A stretch of 19,921 nt of DNA from JAFGKM01 sp964408175 (GTDB taxonomy: Bacteria > Ratteibacteria > UBA8468 > B48-G9 > JAFGKM01). Under the pieces are notes generated by a model. The model did no database searches. It had not been told where the DNA came from and saw only the letters and a list, made by a program, of their open reading frames with translations. The stretch spans positions 1 through 19,921 of the forward strand of contig CAYOYL010000137.1 of the NCBI GenBank assembly GCA_964408175.1, read 5' to 3'. A program made the translations under genes and the position numbers. Positions 14,851-19,921 of the stretch are shown piece by piece (position 1 is the stretch's first letter; every line of letters begins with the position of its first letter).

Positions 14851-16740
14851 ATGCGTAATCAGTATATAAAGGAATTGGGTAATAAATTAAGTGCGGAAGA
14901 CCTTAAAAAACTGGAAAAGATAAAAAACTTTAGAGTACATAGATTTATTGCCGAAGCAGTCAAGGTTTGCAATCCATCGGAGGTCTTTATATGCAGTGAC
15001 ACACCGGATGAGATTGCACGCATAAAGAATATGGCAATAGTATCCGGCGAAGAATCAGCAGCCCTCGCAATTCCAGGACACACCTTCCACTTTGATGGAA
15101 TTAACGACCAGGGCAGAGACAGAGAGGTAACAAAGTTCCTCGTACCACGTGGAGAGACCTTAAGCCCTCACCTCAACCAGACTGAAAGAGAAGAGGGTTT
15201 AAATGAGGTCTTATCACTACTGAAAGATTCCATGAAAGGCAAAACAATGATAGTAAGGTTTCTAACACTGGGACCTGCTGATTCCGTATTCACCATCCCC
15301 TGTATGGAATGCACGGATTCCTGGTACGTAGCCCACTCGGAAGACCTTCTCTACAGAAAGGGATATAAAACCTTCCTCAAGATTTCAGAGGATACAACCA
15401 TATTTGAAACACTGCACTCAGCAGGAAGACTGGATGAAAACGTGATGAGTGCAGACTACGACAAAAAGAGAATATATATAGACTATACAGAGAATGTGGT
15501 TTATAGCGTTAACAACCAGTATGCAGGCAACTCAATCGGGTTTAAGAAACTCGCTCTGAGACTTGCCATACGTGAATCAAACAAAAACGGCTGGCTCGCC
15601 GAACACTTTATGATTGTCGGGATAAAAGGACCCGGCGGCAGAAAAACCTACTTTTCCGGAGCATTCCCGAGCGCCTGCGGGAAAACCTCAACCGCCATGC
15701 TCCCGGGTGAAACAATCATATCAGACGACCTTGCCTATGTGAGAAACATTGGTGGAGAGTGCCGTGCGGTAAACGTTGAATCAGGCATATTCGGGATAAT
15801 ACAGAATGTTAACTCCAAAGACGACCCGCTTATATATCAGATGCTTAATGAACCCGGAGAGATTATTTTCAGCAACATACTTGTCAAAGATGCCAGACCA
15901 TGGTGGCTCGGTATGGAATTTCCTTTACCAAAGAAGGGTAAAAACTATTCAGGGGACTGGTATGAAGGGAAAACAGATGAGAAAGGCGAAAAAATCCTGC
16001 CTGCCCATAAGAATGCACGTTACACCGTTGACCTGAAAGCGGTGGCAAACTGTGACAGTGAGATTGACAACCCTGACGGTGCAAAACTGGCAGGGATAAT
16101 GTATGGCGGAAGAGACTATAAGGCGTACGTCCCCGTACAACAGTCATTCTCATGGGAACACGGTATCATCGCCTACGGAGCTGCCCTTGAAACCGAGACA
16201 ACCTTTGCAACCGTTGAAGCGGAAGGGAAATATGAGATAAACGTAATGAGCATACAGGACTTTATCTCCATACCCCTCGCTGATTATATAAGGAACTATC
16301 TTACATTTGGAGAAAAACTTAAAGAAAAACCCGTTGTCTTCGGCATCAACTACTTTTTGAAAAACCTTGAAACCGGAGACTTCCTTAATGAGAGGCGGGA
16401 CAAACATATATGGGCAAAATGGATGGAGTTAAGGGTAAACAAAGATGTCAAGGTCAAAGATACGCCAACCGGTATGATTCCCCTGTATGATGACCTGAAA
16501 AAACTGTTTAAACAGGTAAGAGACAAGGAATATACAAAGGAAGACTATATAAAACAATTTACTATTCGTGTATCTGAAAACCTGTTGAAGATGAAAAGGG
16601 TGAAAGAATTCTGGAAGAAGGTAGCAGACACCCCTGATGAGGTATTTAACGTTCTCAACAAACAGGAAGAACGACTGATAAAGGCAAAAGAAAAACACGG
16701 AGACTATATCTCTCCTGAACTCTTCACTATATCAGACTAA
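14851..16740 (+). CDS. pckG: Phosphoenolpyruvate carboxykinase, GTP type
   Basis: A 629-residue cytoplasmic enzyme that converts oxaloacetate and GTP to phosphoenolpyruvate, CO2 and GDP in gluconeogenesis (reversible in some anaerobes). GTP-type marks are a phosphate-loop segment F-P-S-A-C-G-K-T-S-T at residues 272-281 with the reactive Cys276, a following S-D-D-L-A-Y (291-296) for metal binding, and N-terminal H-F-D-G-I-N-D-Q-G and G-P-x-D-S-V-F-T-I-P segments. After K-T the sequence is S-T-A-M, where well-known animal and bacterial GTP enzymes have N-L-A-M, so this may be a separate branch. ATP-type PckA is excluded by motif and length. The stop codon abuts the mannosidase ATG, so the two form one transcription unit. 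Confidence 0.95.
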   Translation: MRNQYIKELGNKLSAEDLKKLEKIKNFRVHRFIAEAVKVCNPSEVFICSDTPDEIARIKNMAIVSGEESAALAIPGHTFHFDGINDQGRDREVTKFLVPRGETLSPHLNQTEREEGLNEVLSLLKDSMKGKTMIVRFLTLGPADSVFTIPCMECTDSWYVAHSEDLLYRKGYKTFLKISEDTTIFETLHSAGRLDENVMSADYDKKRIYIDYTENVVYSVNNQYAGNSIGFKKLALRLAIRESNKNGWLAEHFMIVGIKGPGGRKTYFSGAFPSACGKTSTAMLPGETIISDDLAYVRNIGGECRAVNVESGIFGIIQNVNSKDDPLIYQMLNEPGEIIFSNILVKDARPWWLGMEFPLPKKGKNYSGDWYEGKTDEKGEKILPAHKNARYTVDLKAVANCDSEIDNPDGAKLAGIMYGGRDYKAYVPVQQSFSWEHGIIAYGAALETETTFATVEAEGKYEINVMSIQDFISIPLADYIRNYLTFGEKLKEKPVVFGINYFLKNLETGDFLNERRDKHIWAKWMELRVNKDVKVKDTPTGMIPLYDDLKKLFKQVRDKEYTKEDYIKQFTIRVSENLLKMKRVKEFWKKVADTPDEVFNVLNKQEERLIKAKEKHGDYISPELFTISD

Positions 16741-19335
16741 ATGGAAAACCGAAAGACCGAAGTAAGAACCTTTTCCGCCTTCCACTATGACGTAGCATAC
16801 CGAAAAACTTACAGTGATTACCTTGAGACAGGATTCAAAATCCTTGACGCGGGACTGGCACTTCTTGAAAAGCATCCTGAATTTATCTTTGCAGTGGAGC
16901 AGGTTGTACTCATCAGGGAATATCTTGAAAGATTTCCCTCAATGAAAAATTCCGCAAAAAAATTTGTACAGGAGGGCCGGTTACTCTTTGCCCCAGGTAT
17001 GTTCACTATGCCTGATGTAAACATACCTTCCGGAGAGAACTTCTTAAGGAACTTCCTGATAGGCAGAGACTATCTTGCAGAAAACCTTCAGGCAGAACCT
17101 ACGATATGCTGGATGGCGGACATCTTCGGCCATCACCCCCAGATGCCGCAGATTGCCCGTCTTTGCGGGTACAGCACCTATATGTTTGAGAGGGGTAAAC
17201 GTGACGGAGACGATACGGTCTTTCTCTGGGAAGGGATAGACGGCAGCAAAATACTCACCCAGTGGGAGGTGGATACATATTACGGCATTGCAATTCCATT
17301 CACACCATCTTTTATTAAAAGAGGAATCGGCTGGATATCAAACTATATTGAAACAATCCTTCTCAAACCCTTAAAGAAAAACTCCGCAGTAAAATCTTTT
17401 GTCATCAGTCCTATGGGAGGAGACTTCAGGGTGCCAGAAGAAGATTTCATATCCCTCATTCAACAGTTTAACAGAAAAAATAAAAGATACAGAATCGCCT
17501 TTCATTCTCCTGAAAAATCATTCGCGGAAATCGCATCAAAATATAAGAAAAGATTACCCGTACTAAAAACTGATTTCAATCCGATTATGCAGGGATGTTA
17601 TTCATCAAGAATAAGGATAAAACAGTACAACAGAAGACTTGAAAACCTTGCATATGCAGTTGAACTGCTTGACGCAATAGGCGACAGTGTCAGCAAAGAT
17701 TCAGAGAATCTGTGGAAAACGATAACCATCAACTCATTTCACGACATCATATGCGGTTCACTGATAGACGCGGCTTACAGAGAAGTACTGGACTCCTTCC
17801 ACCGGACTGAAACTGATGCCTTAACGGCAATTCGTAGAAAGGTTGCAGGTATACATAACAGCAAAACCCTACCCAAAAATGACAGTCTGCCTCTGACCGT
17901 TTTTAACCCACTCGCATACCCGAGAACAGAAACCGTGGAAATCCCTCTAAAAATACTGTGCGACAAACAGGAGATAACGGTTACGGACACTGAGGGAAAA
18001 CAATATCCTGCACAGGTCATAAAAATTAGGACAGACGAGGGGACCAAAACACTGGACATAATGGGGAAAGAAACGGGAGATAACAAAAAGTTGAGGTCCG
18101 GGATGCAAAACATCCTTTTGCTCACAGAGGTTTCAATGCCTCCCGCAGGCATAAAAACATTCAACATAAAACTGAATGGGAAAAATGAAGAAATAAAAAA
18201 AGGTTATTTGAAAGTTGAAGAACGACTGCTGGAAAACAGATTCTTACGTGTAAGGTTGGCAGACAACGGTCTTATAACAAGTTTTTACGACAAGGAAAAC
18301 GGGGCTGAATTCGTACCGAAACTATCAGAACTGTTGCCTATGGGGATGAACAACATCATCCTACAGTCTGACCACGGGGACCTCTGGAGTTACTACTCAG
18401 GGCCGGTAAACGGAAGCGTCTTATACTCACAGGAGAACAGCGACCCTATGCCTGAATCAGGGATAAACCTTCAGAGAAAAGGACTTGTAAGGAGATATGC
18501 GGCAGATGCAAACGCCACAGGCCTGCCGGAGATAGTGATAAAAGAACGCGGGCCTGTCCGTGCCTGTATAGAGGTTAAAAACACGGATATGAACGTTACC
18601 TCAGGCATATACCTCTCAAAAGATGAAAAGATGCTGAGGTTTAAAACTGTCTTCATACCGAAAGGCAAACGTTACAGACTGAGGGCTGCCTTTCCTACAT
18701 CAATACTGAACGGAAAAATCCTTTATTCCATACCTTTTGGATTTGTTAAGAGAAAAGAAGGAGAGTATCCGGCACAAAACTGGATAGAGTATTCCGATGG
18801 GGAAAAGGGACTGTGCCTGCTCAACAGAGGCATCCCCGGCAACAATGTAACCGGTGGAGTGATGATGTTGTCGCTTTTCAGAGCAGTATCTATGGAAGAC
18901 GAGGGGAAAAATGGAGAATGGTTTGAAGAGGGCGTTGAACATACCTTTGAATATGCACTGAGGCCTTTCGGGGAAAAAGACAAAAAGTATAACCCTGCAC
19001 GAACAGGAGAAATGTTTAACCATCCGTTTTATACGGTTTATCCTGAAAATACAGGCTATACCCCTGAATCTTCAAACTTTATTGAGATTAAAAGCGGAAA
19101 TGCAGAGATTTCATGCGTAAGGAAGAATGGCGATGCAATTGAACTCAGGATATATGAAACCACAGGGAAAGGAGGGAAGGTAACGCTATCCTTCTCATTC
19201 AGGGTTAAATCCTGCAGTATCGTTGACCTGAAATACCAGAAGAGGTCCACCGCTGAGGTAAAAGACAGGCAAATCACGCTTGCTTTAAGACCGTTTGAGG
19301 TTGTTACCTGTTTATTGCAGAAAGGTTCACACTAA
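16741..19335 (+). CDS. Glycoside hydrolase family 38 (alpha-mannosidase-like)
   Basis: An 864-residue GH38 protein, within the usual bacterial range. Zn-site motif H-Y-D is at residues 15-17 (family H-x-D), and the likely nucleophile is Asp127 in W-M-A-D-I-F-G-H-H-P-Q. The second Zn segment N-S-F-H-D-I-I-C-G-S has His334 and Asp335. The second half is the beta-rich C-terminal region. GH38 enzymes remove alpha-mannosyl residues with retention, using Zn. No signal peptide is seen (M-E-N-R-K-T), so it probably acts on imported or internal oligosaccharides. The ATG follows the PEP carboxykinase stop with no gap and no Shine-Dalgarno, implying translational coupling. The 3' end overlaps the convergent gene by 32 bases. 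Exact substrate is unknown. Confidence 0.93.
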   Translation: MENRKTEVRTFSAFHYDVAYRKTYSDYLETGFKILDAGLALLEKHPEFIFAVEQVVLIREYLERFPSMKNSAKKFVQEGRLLFAPGMFTMPDVNIPSGENFLRNFLIGRDYLAENLQAEPTICWMADIFGHHPQMPQIARLCGYSTYMFERGKRDGDDTVFLWEGIDGSKILTQWEVDTYYGIAIPFTPSFIKRGIGWISNYIETILLKPLKKNSAVKSFVISPMGGDFRVPEEDFISLIQQFNRKNKRYRIAFHSPEKSFAEIASKYKKRLPVLKTDFNPIMQGCYSSRIRIKQYNRRLENLAYAVELLDAIGDSVSKDSENLWKTITINSFHDIICGSLIDAAYREVLDSFHRTETDALTAIRRKVAGIHNSKTLPKNDSLPLTVFNPLAYPRTETVEIPLKILCDKQEITVTDTEGKQYPAQVIKIRTDEGTKTLDIMGKETGDNKKLRSGMQNILLLTEVSMPPAGIKTFNIKLNGKNEEIKKGYLKVEERLLENRFLRVRLADNGLITSFYDKENGAEFVPKLSELLPMGMNNIILQSDHGDLWSYYSGPVNGSVLYSQENSDPMPESGINLQRKGLVRRYAADANATGLPEIVIKERGPVRACIEVKNTDMNVTSGIYLSKDEKMLRFKTVFIPKGKRYRLRAAFPTSILNGKILYSIPFGFVKRKEGEYPAQNWIEYSDGEKGLCLLNRGIPGNNVTGGVMMLSLFRAVSMEDEGKNGEWFEEGVEHTFEYALRPFGEKDKKYNPARTGEMFNHPFYTVYPENTGYTPESSNFIEIKSGNAEISCVRKNGDAIELRIYETTGKGGKVTLSFSFRVKSCSIVDLKYQKRSTAEVKDRQITLALRPFEVVTCLLQKGSH

Positions 19336-19921
19336 GTTTAATTCTCATAGTCAACGGCAGACTCTGCTTCGTCGTTATCTTATCTTCAGAATCCGAAGGC
19401 ATCTTAAACACTGTCTTGAGTATCAGGTCAATCAGTCCGTCAAACCTATGTACTTCGCCCCTGCTCCTGTCAAAAAGAAACCTGCCTTTCGAAGAATTCA
19501 ATCCTGTAAACTGGACCTCAATGTTACCATCCTTACGTTTTTCTTTTATCCTGCTGTTTGGTATAAGACTTATGTTAGAAAGGGCATCCTTCCCCTCTCT
19601 GTACATATACGTAAACTCCAGTGCACACATTGGAACACCGGGCAGACTTAACGCAGGGACAGTCTGCTTCCACGGCAACGTAAGTTTTTCGGGAAAAACG
19701 GGCATTATCCTCAGCATCTGAGAAGGATTCAGGATGCCAGGACCGCTCTCTTTCATTTTCAGTATCATACCATTCTTTTTTATCTCCATTACGGTTGTTG
19801 ATATTGTCTGAGAGACTGCGGTATCCTGAGTGGTGATATCTTCCAGAACCATATCGTTAAGTTTCAGGAGGGTTTTTGACGGCGTCAGCCGTACAATGTA
19901 AAAATCCCCTTTGTCTTCAAG
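19304..19921 (-). CDS. Unrecognised protein, C-terminal part (partial)
   Basis: The minus-strand frame is open from the window edge (19921) to TAA at 19306-19304, giving 205 visible residues; the start is outside. I do not recognise a family with confidence. The sequence alternates short hydrophobic and polar strands (V-M-E-I-K-K-N-G-M-I-L-K-M; I-E-V-Q-F-T-G-L-N; M-R-I-K-L-S-V), suggesting an all-beta, perhaps exported, protein, with one proline-rich stretch. No transmembrane segment or catalytic motif is evident. The smooth codon pattern and unbroken frame to the edge support a real gene. It converges on the mannosidase gene and overlaps its last 32 bases, so the two 3' ends are antisense to each other. 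Confidence 0.72.
   Translation of the reverse strand, partial: LEDKGDFYIVRLTPSKTLLKLNDMVLEDITTQDTAVSQTISTTVMEIKKNGMILKMKESGPGILNPSQMLRIMPVFPEKLTLPWKQTVPALSLPGVPMCALEFTYMYREGKDALSNISLIPNSRIKEKRKDGNIEVQFTGLNSSKGRFLFDRSRGEVHRFDGLIDLILKTVFKMPSDSEDKITTKQSLPLTMRIKLSVNLSAINR

Overview
This window looks like bacterial chromosome from an uncultivated, Gram-negative-type lineage. The evidence is ordinary bacterial housekeeping genes (mnmG, mutS, mutL, murD, ftsW), a G+C content that looks to be in the low-to-mid 40s by eye, tightly packed genes, and much sugar- and glycan-type metabolism (two Gfo/Idh/MocA oxidoreductases, a UroD-like protein, a GH38 mannosidase, a DhnA-type aldolase end). This mix is typical of candidate phyla around Omnitrophota/Ratteibacteria or other PVC-like lineages, but that placement is a low-confidence inference. 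No rRNA, tRNA, CRISPR array, transposase or phage gene was seen.

Layout. (1) Positions 1-4889, + strand: a compact catabolic-looking operon. It runs from the 3' end of a DhnA/FbaB-type aldolase through a UroD-superfamily protein and two paralogous Gfo/Idh/MocA proteins to an amidohydrolase. Gaps are 1-30 bases or overlaps. Its substrate cannot be read from the sequence. (2) 4897-6699, - strand: mnmG (tRNA wobble-uridine modification), convergent with the operon. Its 5' end faces a 132-base divergent promoter region. (3) 6832-12001, + strand: a PIG-L/LmbE deacetylase, then mutS and mutL. These make up methyl-independent mismatch repair, because MutL carries the endonuclease motif. (4) 12002-12309: an unusual gene-free stretch dense in inverted repeats. 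(5) 12310-14758: murD and ftsW, a fragment of the cell-division/cell-wall cluster. (6) 14851-19335: GTP-type PEP carboxykinase directly abutting a GH38 alpha-mannosidase, behind a good sigma70-like promoter and the strongest Shine-Dalgarno sequence in the window. (7) 19304-19921, - strand: the 3' part of an unrecognised protein, overlapping the mannosidase tail to tail.

The most unusual signal is a 19-base palindrome, ACGGAGGTCGGACCTCCGT, present three times. It joins a Shine-Dalgarno core (GGAGGT) to its exact complement (ACCTCC, the anti-Shine-Dalgarno sequence). Two copies in opposite orientation sit next to each other at 3785-3827, apparently translated inside the amidohydrolase N-terminus. 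The third lies at 12282-12300, directly before the murD ribosome binding site, at the end of the structured spacer. The element has no stop codon in any of the six frames. It behaves like a small dispersed palindromic element that targets or modifies translation starts.
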